Shown: positions 1 to 11,962 of the stretch, piece after piece
How positions within the stretch are numbered: the first letter of the stretch is position 1
How the letters are laid out: every line of letters starts with the position of its first letter
From: Procambarus clarkii
Taxonomy: Eukaryota; Arthropoda; Malacostraca; Decapoda; Cambaridae
Reading direction: 5' to 3'
Assembly (NCBI RefSeq): GCF_040958095.1
Contig: NC_091228.1
Location: forward strand, 7,790,936 to 7,854,935
Length of the DNA: 64,000 nt
Translations under genes and position numbers: made by a program
The notes under the pieces: model-generated
The model's input: only the letters and a program-made list of their open reading frames with translations
Told to the model about the DNA's origin: nothing
Databases searched by the model: none

Positions 1-100
1 TCTCTCTGTCTCTCTGTCTCTCTGTCTCTCTGTCTCTGTCTCTCTGTCTCTCTGTCTCTCTGTCTCTCTGTCTCTGTCACACACATACACACACACAGAC
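1..100. repeat. CTGTCT-type microsatellite passing into a short CA array
   Basis: The window opens inside an imperfect CTCTGT/CTGT array that changes near base 79 to a CA-rich stretch and stops where a SINE head begins. The array continues beyond the window, so its length is unknown. Nothing coding is visible. Confidence 0.95.
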
Positions 101-104
101 ATGT

Positions 105-345
105 GGGGCCTCGATGGCTGAGTGGACATCACTCGGGATTCGTAGTTCTAAGGGCCTGAGTTAGATCCCCGGCGGAGGCGGAAACAAGTGGGCAGAGTTT
201 CTTTAACCCTAACAGCTTATTCACCTAGCAGTAAATAGGTACCTGGGAGTTAGACAGCTGCCACGGGCTGCTTCCTGGGGATGGGTGCGTGTTAGAGAGA
301 AATGTATGTAGCAGATATAATAGAGAAAAAAATTGATTGGTTAGA
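105..345 (+). mobile_element. tRNA-derived SINE, variant head with SINE-1-like core
   Basis: A tRNA-like head (A-box-like GATGGCTGAGTGG near 113; B-box-like GAGTTAGATCCCC near 159) is followed by a core with GGGCAGAGTTTCTTT, CCTAGCAGTAAATAGGTACC and GGGCTGCTTCCTGGGG. The same core follows a different tRNA head in the SINE-1 copies elsewhere in the window. The 3' end is A-rich and lacks the TTATCTTGAGG tail of SINE-1. It is therefore a sister family with a swapped head and tail. Exact ends are uncertain. Confidence 0.75.
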
Positions 346-398
346 AAGAACAAAAGGTCGATTCTACATATATAAAAGGTAAACTACAAATAGTAAAT

Positions 399-441
399 AC
401 ACACACACACACACACACATACACACACACACACACACACA
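399..441. repeat. (CA)n microsatellite
   Basis: About 21 CA units with one TA interruption. Open frames read through it are artefacts. Confidence 0.95.
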
Positions 442-554
442 AACATTAACTCTTCTTTTCACCTCACGTCCCCTCTTTTTTCTCCCTTCCCATCCCCCTC
501 TCCTCCACTTTCCCAATCCTTCCCTTTTCTCTATCCTTCCCTCTCCACCTTCAG

Positions 555-599
555 GCATGCGGTAAGTATCCTGTAACCTCATGGCAAGCAGGGACATGG
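555..599 (+). other. Candidate 45-nt microexon (unproven)
   Basis: A pyrimidine tract of about 95 nt (455-552) ends in CTTCAG at 554. A 45-nt island follows, ending at a donor-like GTGAGA at 600. One frame is open across the island (ACGKYPVTSWQAGTW). Another donor-like GTAAGT lies inside at 562, which would leave only 7 nt. Downstream DNA is G-rich for about 300 nt. What is seen is splice-site-like borders; that it is an exon is inference. No family recognised. Confidence 0.3.
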
Positions 600-604
600 G
601 TGAG

Positions 605-935
605 AGGAAACAAAAATTGGGTGAGATATATTTTCTGGGGGAAGGGTGATTAGGAGATTGGGATTAAGGGCTGGGGGGTGAATGGGTGACGAGGGGGATA
701 GGGTTTAAGGGCGTGGATTGGTTCTGGGATGAGGGGTGAGGAAGGGATAGGGATTAACTACGGGGGGATGTGTTCTCGGGAAGGGAATAGGGATTAGGGA
801 CCTTGGGATATGGGGATGAATAATGAGGCAAGGTGAGGGGGGACCTTTGGGGACTGGGGGACGTTTGGGGACTGGGGGGGGGGGAGTATATGATGTGCTC
901 TAAGGGTTTTGAGGACATAAAGGATAAGGGCTCCA
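605..935. other. G-rich, purine-biased tract without genes
   Basis: Plus strand is strongly G-rich with imperfect GGGGATTAGGG-like repeats and a G run near 870. It follows the pyrimidine tract at 455-552. No convincing coding frame. Confidence 0.7.
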
Positions 936-1927
936 TCGCTTGTATCCAAAGTATAAATCCAAGTTACACCTACAGGTAATCCTGTGTTTATGACATATAT
1001 AAATATATATAGATAAATCTATAAATCCATCAATGTTTGTATTTCACCTTGTATGTATGTACTTTACCTGAATAAACATTTGATTTGATTAGATGTGTGG
1101 TTCCTCTAGTCATTCAGCTTCTCTGAAGAGTCAAGCCACTTCAGAGAAGTGATTACAGTTATTACTGTGTGTGTAATGACATATTTTCCAGGGTTTCTAG
1201 TGCCTGAAGACACCTTCATGTTGCTCTCTTAATTGCTGAAGTGTCACTGATGGCATTGATGACCATGAAAAATTTGGTCATCAATGTCATCAGACAAGAC
1301 CACAGACCTAGCGTAGTGCCAAGGGTCTGTTCCTCTGTCAGACAAGACCACAGACCTTACCCAGAGTGCCAAGACTCTGGTGCTCTATCAGACAAGACCA
1401 CAGACTTAGCCTAGAGTGCCAAGTTAACATCAAAAGTTTCTGACCAACTGTATATGGGAGACAAAACTCCAGCCCATCTATTCATCTTAAATTTTAATTG
1501 TTATTACGTTGGTCTGCGGTGTAGCGACATTTCCTGAAAATAATAATAACTTGCAATTTAGGTGAGAAATGCTCATGGGAAGAAAAGGCCGTAATTAAGC
1601 TTAATTTACGACTTCAATAATGGAGACGAGAAAAGGAGGAGGAGAATGTGGAATAGTAGCAGTAGGATGAGAAGATTTAGGAGAGGGAAATTAAAGACGA
1701 GGCGTAAGAGTAGGAGAGATGAAGTAAGAGGATGAGAAAGAGGGAACGAAGAGGAAGAGGAGGAATGAAACAGAGAGACAATTCTTTTCACGTCTCTTCC
1801 TAACTATCAGCGTAAATCTTAATAAAACTGGTGGCAAACACTGTTTCTACACATAGACACACATCTTCCCGCCCTCGTGAGTATACAACTCTCTACTTCG
1901 TAGCCATTGATGGTGACTACTCAACAC
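936..1927. other. Unassigned intergenic DNA with a short tandem repeat
   Basis: AT-rich DNA. Between about 1290 and 1425 there are three imperfect copies of a unit of roughly 60 bp beginning TCAGACAAGACCACAGAC. A purine-rich stretch lies at 1615-1790. No gene recognised. Confidence 0.7.
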
Positions 1928-2256
1928 CGGGTGATAGTGATGACAAAAAATATCAGGTGATAGTGATTACACTCAATATCAGGTGATAGTGATTGCACTC
2001 AATATCAGGTGATAGTGATGACAAAAAATATCAGGTGATAGTGATTACACTCAATATCAGGTGATAGTGATTACACTCAATATCAGGTGATAGTGATTAC
2101 ACTCAATATCAGGTGATAGTGATTACACTCAATATCAGGTGATAGTGATTACACTCAATATCAGGTGATAGTGATTACACTCAATATCAGGTGATAGTGA
2201 TTGCACTCAATATCAGGTGATAGTGATTACACTCAATATCAGGTGATAGTGATTAC
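1928..2256. repeat. 26-bp minisatellite, about 12 units
   Basis: The unit ATCAGGTGATAGTGATTACA plus CTCAAT repeats head to tail with few substitutions (for example TTGCACTC for TTACACTC, and a TGACAAAAAA variant). The unit length is not a multiple of three. Confidence 0.95.
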
Positions 2257-2269
2257 AGTCTTCACAGGG

Positions 2270-2385
2270 TGTTTTGGTATTATCCACGATATGTGGTTAA
2301 CGATATATATCGAAATATATCGTGAATAATATATCCACGATATATTTTTATCCACAGTCTGTGGATAAATTTATATATATATGTT
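2270..2385. repeat. AT-rich palindromic cluster
   Basis: Contains several short dyads: TATCCACAGTCTGTGGATA near 2349, CGATATATATCG near 2303, and repeated TATCCACGATAT. It directly follows the 26-bp minisatellite. Confidence 0.6.
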
Positions 2386-2389
2386 TCAC

Positions 2390-3766
2390 ACATCAAACCA
2401 TATCTTACACTTTAGTATGTTATAATATTCAAGTTTAAAAACTCTCCCTCTATTAATTTTTAATTTATGTATTAAAAATGTTAGTACATAATTTTATGTA
2501 TTAAAATATAAATACATGTTTTTGTATGTGTGACGTACAAAAATGTTTAGTCTCAATTTCACTGAGTACATGTTGAGTACTTTTATTAATTCTATGGTAG
2601 TAAAAGCTATGAATATTTTCTCATTGTACTCTCCATAATCATTAGAGTTTCCTGACATAAATATTCCAAGGTCTTTGACTTAGTCTTTTTCTTTTTATGA
2701 AAGACTTTCTATGCCTGCTTTATTATCACTTAATTTTGGAATTTAGTTTTTTTTTACATAAATTAAATTGGAATTTGTCACATTTTGACGTTTTTTTTAT
2801 TTAGAATATCTTCTTTGTGATTTTATTAAATTGAATTACAATGGTTCTGTCTTGCACCAAAGGAATTTCTATACTTATGTTTTCAGCAAAGAATGACACG
2901 TAATCGTAGCATATGTTCTTGTCAATGACTTTATTATAATGAGAGAGTAACGGTGTGAGGATTTTACTTTGTGGCAGAGTGCTTTGCACAGTAATCAGGC
3001 TGGATTTTGTTTAATTTATCACTACTTTTTGCAATTTGTAATAAAATGAGACATTCACGTACTTTATTTTCTTGCTGTGCTAGCTGTGCTTTCCTGCTGT
3101 GCTTTCCTGCTGTGCTGTGATCTGTAAATTTTGCTAATGCTTTATTACCTCACTTGTAAAGTGAAGCGAAGTTTGCTGTTTTCTAGGTCCGGGAAAATTT
3201 TATCTGCCTCCAGGCATTTTCTCAATGTTAATTTTGGTTTCCGCGTAGAACTTTATTGTATCTCACAGCGTCCTTCAGAAGTTTGATCTTCTTTTTAAAT
3301 ATTTTAATTATTTTAATATGATCATGTGCAGGAAGGTATCCCTGTGGTATGGTGGTTCACCTTTCTGCCCACTGGAATCTGGAGACACTCACTGTGATTT
3401 AAAGCTAACTTTGTCGCAGGCCCACAACTGGGGCACTGAATCAAGTCCGTTTGGTAGTGGGGGAATATGCAGCCAACCCTCTCATTCCCGATTTTCGTCC
3501 TGACAGTGAGGGCTCTCTGATAGTTTGTCCATTCTCTGAATCAGTGTTGTTGTTCTGTGAGGGATTTCTCGTGATGGTGTTCAGTTTCTCTGAACCAGAG
3601 TTAGAGTTCTAAGATGAAATGAATGTTTTCCAAATTGCAAAGATGTTTTCTTTGAATTTTCTTCACATTCTTTCAGGTTATGAATGATATTGCAACTGGT
3701 TGGTTGATTTTTTCAGATTTTTAATATTTGATTTAGGTATTTCATTGGTTGTTCTTATCTGTTTGA
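2390..3766. other. AT-rich DNA, no gene recognised
   Basis: Mostly AT-rich with T-runs. Near 3080-3120 there is a short CTGTGCTTTCCTG repeat. The short open frames here have no recognisable domain. Confidence 0.6.
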
Positions 3767-3767
3767 T

Positions 3768-3944
3768 ATATCTTCTGTCTGCAGACGAGGAGTCACAATA
3801 ACGTGGCTGAAATATGTTGACCAGACCACACACTAGAAGGTGAAAAGACGACGACGTTTCGGTCCGTCCTGGACCATTCTCAAGTCGAAACGTCGTCGTC
3901 CCTTCACTTTCTAGTGTGTGGTCTGGTCAACATATCTTCTGTCT
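3768..3944 (-). mobile_element. Hairpin element copy 1 with 13-bp target duplication
   Basis: Element 3781-3931 lies between two identical 13-bp copies of ATATCTTCTGTCT (3768-3780 and 3932-3944). The constant end (GCAGACGAGGAGTCAC on the plus strand) is at the left. The body is a large inverted repeat whose arms carry GACCAGACCACACACTAG and ACGACGACGTTTCGG. It is read as minus because the constant end is treated as the 3' end. No coding capacity. Confidence 0.85.
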
Positions 3945-4250
3945 ATTTTGATGTGTTATAAATCTTTGTTAGTGGCTTAAGACTTGTTCCCAAGTCCTGC
4001 AGACAAAAAATAACTTTTACCTCTACCCGGTTTAAAACTATCTTGTTTATTTTCTGCTTGTCTACATCGTTTACTCTTGGGGCCTTGAAAGCATTTGTGA
4101 AGACGGTCTGAAACCTCTTGTCTAAAACTTTACACATTTCCCCTTCCGTCTCCTCTATTTAAGTTCCTTCTATGAGACTTTTGATTTTGTTCCCCGAACG
4201 CAGTTCGCTCATTAGAAACTTGAAAAAGAGAGAGTTTTTGTTACTTTTTC

Positions 4251-4266
4251 GTTCTCTCTCTCTCTC

Positions 4267-4314
<48 letters not shown>
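4251..4314. repeat. (CT)n microsatellite, left of SINE-2
   Basis: CT array with one CCC interruption. It resumes on the other side of the SINE at 4503. Confidence 0.95.
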
Positions 4315-4315
<1 letters not shown>

Positions 4316-4501
4316 CTCTACCACTTGGGCTAGACGGTAGAGCGGCGGTCTCGCTTCATGCAGATCGGCGTTCAATCCCCGACCGTCCAAGTGGTTGGGC
4401 ACCATTCCTTCCCCCGTCCCATCCCAAATCCTTATCCTGACCCCTTCCCAATGCTATATAGTCGTAATGGCTTGGTGCTTTCCCTTGATAATTCCTTCCT
4501 T

Positions 4502-4502
<1 letters not shown>
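4315..4502 (+). mobile_element. SINE-2, tRNA-derived, inserted in a CT array
   Basis: tRNA-like head with A-box-like GACGGTAGAGCGGCGG and B-box-like GCGTTCAATCCCC. Then follows GTCCAAGTGGTTGGGCACC and the family's 3' part (ATCCTTATCCTGACCCCTTC, GCTATATAGTCGTAATGG). CT repeats flank both sides. Confidence 0.85.
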
Positions 4503-4593
<91 letters not shown>

Positions 4594-4614
4594 TTCTCTC
4601 TCTCTCTTTCTCTC
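4503..4614. repeat. (CT)n microsatellite, right of SINE-2
   Basis: About 50 CT units with occasional TTTCT changes. Open frames on both strands (poly-SL or poly-RE) are products of the repeat. Confidence 0.95.
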
Positions 4615-5019
4615 TCATGCACTAATGTTCAGGCCTAGTCATGTGTAAATACCAGGTATTCTACTAGAACCCTTCTGTTTAATTTTTCTCGGTCTATTAA
4701 AAATTTAAATAATACAAGTCTATAGTATATTTACTTTTGTTCATCCTCTTATACATATATATCTTCCAGCTTTCTGGTAGTTCCCCCCTTTTCCTGTGAA
4801 GCATCATAGGTTATTGAAATATACTCGCTCAGAACTTTAACATTAGTGAGCTTGCATTGGAAGATTGTATTGTTCCATAGCTATGAACACGTTCATCAAT
4901 TAGGGTGCAAGAAGAAAGTTCTTTAGCTGACAAAGATTTCTTTTCCAATTCCTGGCACAAGAAATTTGGTTTATCAGCATTAGTTCAGAACCTGGTTCAT
5001 TGTCAGGCAAGAGGTTGGG

Positions 5020-5279
5020 TTATCTTGGGTTTATCTTGAGGTTATCTTGAGATGATTTTGGGGCTTAGCGTCCCCGCGGCCCGGTCCTCGACCAGGCCTC
5101 CACCCCCAGGAAGCAGCCCGTAACAGCTGACTGACACCCAGGTACCTATTTTACTGCTAGGCAACAGAGGCATAGGGTGAAAGAAACTCTGCCCATTGTT
5201 TCTCGCCGGCGCCTGGGATCGAACCCAGGACCACAGGATCACAAGCCCAGCGTGCTGTCCGCTCGGCCGACCGGCTCCC
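5020..5279 (-). mobile_element. SINE-1, near full length
   Basis: Read on the minus strand: tRNA-like head (GGTCGGCCGAGCGGACAGC; B-box GGGTTCGATCC), core with GGGCAGAGTTTCTTTCACCC and TAGGTACCTGGGTGTCAGTC, a GC-rich part (GAGGACCGGGCCGCGGGGAC) and a tail of AAGATAACCTC repeats. The conserved tail and GGGAGCC start define the limits. Confidence 0.9.
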
Positions 5280-5739
5280 CGGTCGGGTAGGTAGATACAT
5301 ATTCATACTATTTTGCTTTAGGAACTTAACATTATCTCAGGGTATTTACATTTGTAATATTAACAGTTAGCAGGCAGCTAAACTAATATTTTCCAGGAGA
5401 CAATAACACATGTGCTCCAAACTAACTCATTCCACTAATTATAGGTTAAGCTTCTTTATTGACTGTTGTATAGAGGCGTTGGGAACCACCAACGGCTCAC
5501 ACGACAGTCAAACATCATCAATCGTCAGAAAGTGAGAATAATTTGGGACCAAAGACACAGAAGTGAATCACGTTATAAGAGGAATTTTCCCTTTAGAGTG
5601 TATTTTAGCCTTTGATTCTGTTTAAGGTTACAGTATATTTGTTAGTTGATGAGTATGCTAGAGTCGAGACCTTTTATAACCATTGTGAAGGTCATAGGCC
5701 TTTAGCTCAGCACCGAATTAACCATTTGGACCTTCATGT

Positions 5740-5982
5740 GTATGGGAAAGTATGCAGGTGATGAGTCACAATAACGTGGCTAAAGTATGTTGACCAGACC
5801 ACACACTAGAAGGTGAAGGGACGACGACGTTTCGGTCCGTCCTGGACCATTCTCAAGTCGATTGTGATGAGGAAGTGGAGACAGGCAATAAAATCGACTT
5901 GAGAATGGTCCAGGACGGACCGAAACGTCGTCGTCGTCCCTTCACCTTTTAGTGTGTGGTCCGGTCAACGTATGAGAAAGTA
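5740..5982 (-). mobile_element. Hairpin element copy 2 with 13-bp target duplication
   Basis: Element about 5753-5969. Flanks GTATGGGAAAGTA (5740-5752) and GTATGAGAAAGTA (5970-5982) match at 12 of 13 positions. Long arms (GACGACGACGTTTCGGTCCG and its complement) surround a loop of about 40 nt that carries GATGAGGAAGTGGAGACAGG. Constant end (GCAGGTGATGAGTCAC) at left. Confidence 0.85.
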
Positions 5983-6318
5983 ATTCTTACATCCAACGGG
6001 AATCTCTTCACTTCCAGGTTGGCGTTCTTGTAGTCGACTTAACGTTCCAGTTGGGTGTTTATAACCTAGCTGGGCCTATATGGCGCTCCCTACAACCTGG
6101 TGAATCAAATATTTACGGGAATTCTTTCCACGAATCTTAAATTCCGCACGGCAGCACGAACTGTCTGTCTCGGGACAGAAGGAAAACCCAACATTGACCT
6201 GTATGTCCAAGCGCCGTAAGGAACAGATTATTCATGGCAGTAATTATTGGGTGATGTCCTCATCAGTGAGAACGTAAAATAATTAGAAACTAAGTGTTAG
6301 TAATATGTTTATATATAT

Positions 6319-6600
6319 GCCTCCACGGAACAACGCCTCCACGGAACAACGCCTCCACGGAACAACGCCTCCACGGAACAACGCCTCCACGGAACAACGC
6401 CTCCACGGAACAACGCCTCCACGTAACAAGGCTATAACGGAACAACGTGTCTACTGAAAAAAGTGTCCACGGAACAAAGCCCTCACGGAACAACGCCTCC
6501 ATGGAGCAAAATGCTCCCGGAACAACGCCTCCATGGAGCAAAATGCTCCCGGAACAACGCCCCCCTACGGACAGCACCCAACGGAACAACGCTGGCATAT
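6319..6600. repeat. 16-bp minisatellite
   Basis: Seven near-perfect units of GCCTCCACGGAACAAC, then decayed units to about 6600. The minus-strand open frame here repeats every 48 nt (three units), as expected for a non-coding 16-bp repeat. Confidence 0.95.
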
Positions 6601-6720
6601 GACACCCAGACACGCTCATGACATGACACCCGACACGCCCATGACACGAGGCCTGAGGGGACAGGTGGCCGTGTGATTCTACAAACAATCCCACCGCTTT
6701 GTCCCTAGTTTAATTGGGTG

Positions 6721-6722
<2 letters not shown>

Positions 6723-6774
<52 letters not shown>
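6723..6774. repeat. (GT)n microsatellite
   Basis: About 25 GT units, followed by a C-rich stretch ending at 6880. Confidence 0.95.
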
Positions 6775-6775
<1 letters not shown>

Positions 6776-6880
6776 GTGCCTCGCTTACCCCACTCCCCGT
6801 CCCACCTGCTTCACCTCCCCTTCCCTCCCCTCCCCTGTCCCCTCTTCCTCCCTACCTATTCCCTCATCTTCCCCTCACAG

Positions 6881-6931
6881 GTAAACACTAATGTCACCTT
6901 GATCCCCTACGATAAGGCCCCGAATCCATGA
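6881..6931 (+). other. Candidate terminal exon (weak)
   Basis: A C/T-rich stretch (6780-6870) ends in CCCCTCACAG at 6880. The next 48 nt read VNTNVTLIPYDKAPNP and then a stop at 6929-6931. The acceptor-like junction and unbiased composition are seen; that it is an exon is inference. No family recognised and no partner exon found. Confidence 0.2.
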
Positions 6932-7186
6932 GTTGGCGTGCAGGCTACGACGGGACTTTTAGGCCTAGACTTGATACTGGATTTCAGTAGGGAGTCATTT
7001 GTTTTGGCCGGGGCACCCCTTGTACTCCACCCCCTAACCCTCACCTCTCTGTCCCACCTCCCATTCCAAATTGGCCCTTTCCTGTCTATCCTTCCTCCCA
7101 CCATCTTTATTTTTACCCATTCCATCCCCACCTCCTCCTTCACCACCACACGGCCCCACACACCTCCATATGTGTTCAAGTGGTAG

Positions 7187-8325
7187 CTGGACCATTTAAG
7201 ACTTTTTGTTTATTAATTCAGAACTAATTACAGAAGCGACAGTAGTCTGAAGTACCTCAGGGGGGGTTGAAATGTTATCTCTATGGGCTCCACAACTTCA
7301 TAATGACGAACGGGAACTAGTTTCAAACACTGCGATTATCTCAATAGTAATATCAGCCTGTTCATATGTATCAACAATTACCATGTTGTAGCGGAGACTC
7401 AAGAAATATACAATTATCACACAGTTACGGTTCCTACTCGCCTATGTAGATGTAGCTTAACTGATTTATTTACCCAGCAAATATGCATGAACCAATATAT
7501 TATATGTATTCATGTCTTAATTATAAGATGATTTTCAGAATCTTTACCTTTCCTGTTGGCCTTAATACCGTTGATAGGTTAAGTAATAATTGTAAATAAG
7601 AAGCAATAAGATGCTTATCTTAACATACTAAGAAGGTTAGGTTAGGTCGGTGTTTTCTATGAAGCTTTTCAAGGTAAACTAAAATATTCACAATCAATTA
7701 GTATGTCTCACATGCACTTATTAAATAAGCCAATATTGACTATAAGCAAGTGCGAGAACGGGTTGGTTTATGGTAAGGCTATATATACAGCTACTCACAA
7801 GACTACATGGATGTGCTCATATCTAAAAGCAGTTAAAATATCAAACTGGTTATTTGCATAAGACGATTGGAGCAGTTTGTGGGTTAAGAAGATTGGAGAA
7901 GATTAAACGTAAACAAGATTGATTAAACGTAAACAAAAGATCTAAAAAAGCCCAGTAAGTGTTAACAAGATTGTACAGTGTAGAGAGTTTATCAAAATTG
8001 GTGCAATGTACGGATTTAACTTCAAAATTAACTTTTCCTTTCCAGCTGTTTCTGCATTTTTTTTTAACAATTACTTAACTACTTACTGCTGAGAATGTAA
8101 TTGCACTAACAAGCAATACTTCACCACACGACGAAAACGCTTTATCTTCGCGAGGTCATTATTGTCAGGAATTTACCTTTGTGGATAGTAGAAAGAACAA
8201 AGAATGTCGTGAATTTGCATAATGCTGGGAATTTCGAGCGAGTCATATGGGAATTCCGTTAATTAGATATTGTGAATTTCGGATGCATACTTGAGATAAT
8301 TAGTGTGCGTGTGTTTAGTATGGCA
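7187..8325. other. AT-rich DNA, no gene recognised
   Basis: No long open frames, tandem repeats or known element heads. A GGTTAGGTTAGG near 7634 is only two telomere-like units. Confidence 0.6.
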
Positions 8326-8328
8326 TGT

Positions 8329-8397
8329 GAGGGAGAGGGAGAGAGGGAGAGAGAGAGAGGGAGAGAGAGAGAGGGAGAGAGGGAAAGAGGGAGAGAG
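8329..8397. repeat. (GA)n microsatellite
   Basis: Interrupted GA/GGGA array. Downstream (8400-8570) is an open frame of mixed composition (KRLQGLERQDRLKRIWKLKM), which has no recognised domain. Confidence 0.9.
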
Positions 8398-9260
8398 ACT
8401 GAAACGTTTGCAAGGACTTGAAAGGCAGGATCGACTTAAACGTATTTGGAAATTAAAGATGTCTGATGGTACTAGACAGGAAAAGGAAGACCATATCGTA
8501 ATTATCGTTAGAAAACAGACTGTGCTCAAGAAGTTCATTAAGGCCAATTTAATAGTTATCTTTGAATAAAAGAAAAAAGGAGAAATGGAAGTGCCTAGCA
8601 TTAGCAAACCAGGAGATGGAAAGGCTGGGATTAGGGAGCTATTGCTTGACGCTCTGAACACAATAGGTGTGTGCAACAAGGTGAACACACAACACACACA
8701 CTCGGAGCGTGACTGAAGCCCTGCATGTATATTAAATAAAGTTCAGACTGGTTCCCAAACTTCTTGAGAGGCGAGTGAATATTTGATAAGCATTTACTCT
8801 TGCTTCGTTTGAAGGTAGTGTGAGGCGGTGAGCGGTCATTTCAGCGCAAAGTGGCGTTTCATTCCTTCCGTTCGCTCCATTCTAGGTCATTTCTCAATCT
8901 TGAGAGATGCTTCACAGGTCAAAATGTGAAACTTCGAAGATACTTTCACCCATCGTAGATGCTCGTAGGTGTAGAGATATCTTTATTAAAGCCTTGAGAG
9001 GGGAGCAGGAGAGGGAGGCTGGTTGACTGTAGGTGGAACATTGGGAAAGAGACGAACTTCAGCGAGACGATTGGCATTACAATCTGACTAAAGAATTGAA
9101 GCGAAGAATCTTGGAGTTGGTGTTCCCAGCGGAGGGGCGAGAATATTGTAGCAGCTCCGCCTCCACACCAAACATAAAAGAACATAATGTACGATTTTTG
9201 ACAAGCATCACCTGAGATGTGGAGGTGGATGGGTGGTGATGGTGGGGTGTGTAGGTAGGT

Positions 9261-9280
9261 GTGTGTGTGTGTGTGTGTGT
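9261..9280. repeat. (GT)n at the 3' end of LINE-A copy 1
   Basis: Ten GT units lie beside the 3' terminus of the LINE-A copy at 9285. In LINE orientation this is an (AC)n tail. Confidence 0.85.
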
Positions 9281-9284
9281 ACCC

Positions 9285-11447
9285 CCTAGTTGTACTCACC
9301 TAACTGTGCTTGCGGGGGTTAAGCTCTGGCTCTTTGGTCCCGCCTCTCAACCGTCAGTGAACTGGTCTACAGGTTCCTTGGCCTACTGGGCTCTATCATA
9401 TCTATATTTGAAACTCTGTATGGAGTCAGCCTCCACCACATCACTGCCTAATGCATTCCATCTGTTATCTACTCTGACACTGAAAAAGTTCTTTCTAACG
9501 TCCCTGTGGCTCATTTGGTTACTCAGACTCCACCTGTGTCCCCTTGTTCTCGTACTACCCGTGTTAAACTGTTAATCTTTATGTACCTTGTCAATTCCTC
9601 TAAGAATTTTATAGGTAGTGATCATGTCTCCCCTTACTCTTCTGTCTTTTAGTGTCGTAAGGTGCATTTCACGCAGTCTGTCCTCGTATCTCATGCCTCT
9701 TAGTTCTGGGTCTAGTGGCATACCTCAAAATTTTTTCAAGTTTCGTCTAGTGTTTGACAAGGTACGGGCTCCATGCTGGGGCCGCATACTCAAGGATTGG
9801 ACTTACATATGTGGTATACAAGGTTCTGAATGATTCCTTACACAGGTTCTTGAAGCCTGTTCTGATGTTAGCCAGCTTTGCATATGCCTAAGATGTTATT
9901 CTTATGACGAGGGCTTCAGGAGACAGGTTTGGTTTGATATCAATTCCTAGCTCTCTCTCTGTCCGTTTCATGAAGGATTTCATCTCCCATTCGGTATCCT
10001 GTGTCTGGCCTCATGTTTCCCCTGCCTAGTCTCATTACCTTACATTTACTCTGATTGAACTTTAGTAGCCATTTGTTAGACCATTCACTCAGTCTGTTTA
10101 GGTAATCTTATTGCCTCATACTATCTTCCTCCGTCTTAATCCTCCTCATAATTTTTGCATCATCAGCAAACAATGAGAGGAATGATTATATACCTTCTGG
10201 TAGATCATTTACATATATCAGAAACAGAATAGGTCCAAGGACTGAACCCTGCGGGACTTCACTGGTGACGCCTCGCCAATCTGAGGTCTCACCCCCTCAC
10301 AGTGACTCGGTGTCTTCTGTTACTTAGGTACTCCCTTCTCTAATGAAGTACCTTCCCTTTCACTCCTGCCTGCATCTCTAGCTTTCGCACTAGTCTCTGG
10401 TGTGGTACTGTGTCAAAGGCTTTCTGGCAATCCAAAAAAATGCAGTCTGCCCGCCCCTCTCTTTCTTGCCGGACTCTTGCTGCCTGATCGTGGAATGCAA
10501 TGAATGCTGTGAGGCATGACTTTCCATCTCTGAAGCCATGTTGGTGTTGTGTCATAAAGTTCCTTCGCTCCAGATGTTCCACTATCTTTTTTCGCACAAT
10601 CTTCTCCCTCAACATGCATGGTATGCAAGTTAGGGACACTGACTTGTAGTTCAGAACCTCCTGTCTGTCCCAATTCTGCCCCAATATCGTCTGCCAATTC
10701 TGTCTGCCCCAATATCGGGACTACGTTTGCCGTCTTCCATATTTTTGGCAGTTCACCTTTTACCAGTGATTTGTTATACACTATGGAGAGTGGCAGGCAC
10801 AGAGCTTCTGCTCCTTCCTTTAGTATCCATGGCGATATTCCATCCGGGCCTATAGCCTTTGTCTCATCAAGCTCTAGCAAAAGCTTCCTTACATCCCCAC
10901 TGCTAATCTCAAACTCCTCTAGTGGTGCCTGGTTAACTATTCCTTCTCTTTTATCTGGAACTTCTCCTTACTCTGCTGTGAAGACTTCCTGAAATTTGTC
11001 ATAGAGTTCCTCGCACACTTCTTTGTCGTTTGTAGTGAATCTGTCTACCCCTATCCTCAGCGTCATTACCTGTTCCGTCACTGTTGTCTTTCTCCTGATG
11101 TGGCTCTGCAGCAATTTAGGTTGAGTCTTTGCCTTGCTTGCGATGTCATTTTCATATTACCCTTCTGCCTCTCTTCTCACCCTGACGTATTCATTCCTGA
11201 CTCTCTGGTATCCTTCTGTGCTCTCCAGTGTCCTGTTATTTCTATAGTTTCTCCATGCTCTTTTACTTAGTTGCTTAGCTAGCTTACATCTCTGATTAAA
11301 CCATAGGTTTCTCATCTTCATTTAATTTTCTTTTCCTTTTGGGCCGGGATAAACTTTTCTGCGGCCTTTTTGCCCTTCTGCGTGATGTAGTCCAAGTCTT
11401 GGGCCGTGTTTCCCCTGAGCTCTGTTTCCCATGTTATATTTGTTAGG

Positions 11448-11449
<2 letters not shown>
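9285..11449 (-). pseudogene. LINE-A copy 1, decayed reverse transcriptase
   Basis: On the minus strand, fragments match the better copy at 38432-40675 in order: WETELRGNTAQDLDYITQK near 11400, LDETKAIGPDGISPWILKEG near 10860-10815, MTQHQHGFRDGKSCLTAF near 10560-10505, IFLDCQKAFDTVPHQRLVRK near 10440-10390, then 3' UTR to about 9290. Frameshifts and stops break the frame, so it is dead. GT arrays flank it on both sides (9261-9280 and 11455-11512). Confidence 0.9.

Positions 11450-11452
<3 letters not shown>

Positions 11453-11512
<60 letters not shown>
11453..11512. repeat. (GT)n microsatellite between two LINE-A copies
   Basis: About 29 GT units. It forms the 5' flank of LINE-A copy 1 and the 3' flank of copy 2. 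Confidence 0.95.
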
Positions 11513-11515
<3 letters not shown>

Positions 11516-11680
11516 CACCTAGTTGTGTTTGCGGGGGTTGAGCTCTGGCTCTTTGGTCCCGCCTCTCAACCGTCAATCAACAGGTGTACAGATTCATGAG
11601 CCTATTGGGCTCTGTCATATCTACACTTGAAACTGTGTATGGAGTCAGCCTCCACCACATCACTTCCTAATACATCATTG
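11513..11680 (-). mobile_element. LINE-A copy 2, 3' end only
   Basis: Matches the last codons and 3' UTR of LINE-A (GAGCTCAACCCCCGCAAACA on the minus strand, then the GGTGAGTAC terminus). It is strongly 5'-truncated at about 11680 and has GT arrays on both sides. Confidence 0.9.
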
Positions 11681-11692
11681 TCATTCCACATC

Positions 11693-11830
<138 letters not shown>

Positions 11831-11962
11831 GTTAGAAATTTGGTATTGCGAGACACAATTACCACCGACAATAGTCATTCCCAGTCACACAATATAGCAA
11901 CAACTGCCTCGTCAACCCAACGACCACACTGCACCAGGTCTTCCGGTTCCTCAACACCAATC

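Noticed and set aside
5215-5279. True tRNA gene
   Set aside because: The tRNA-like part is continuous with the SINE-1 core and tail and recurs in the other copies, so it is a SINE head.
7630-7645. Telomere-like TTAGG repeat
   Set aside because: Only about two units (GGTTAGGTTAGG), too short to be meaningful.
9033-9215. Small plus-strand gene (MEHWERDELQRDDWHYNL...)
   Set aside because: Mixed composition, but short, with no homology recognised and no splice or initiation signals.
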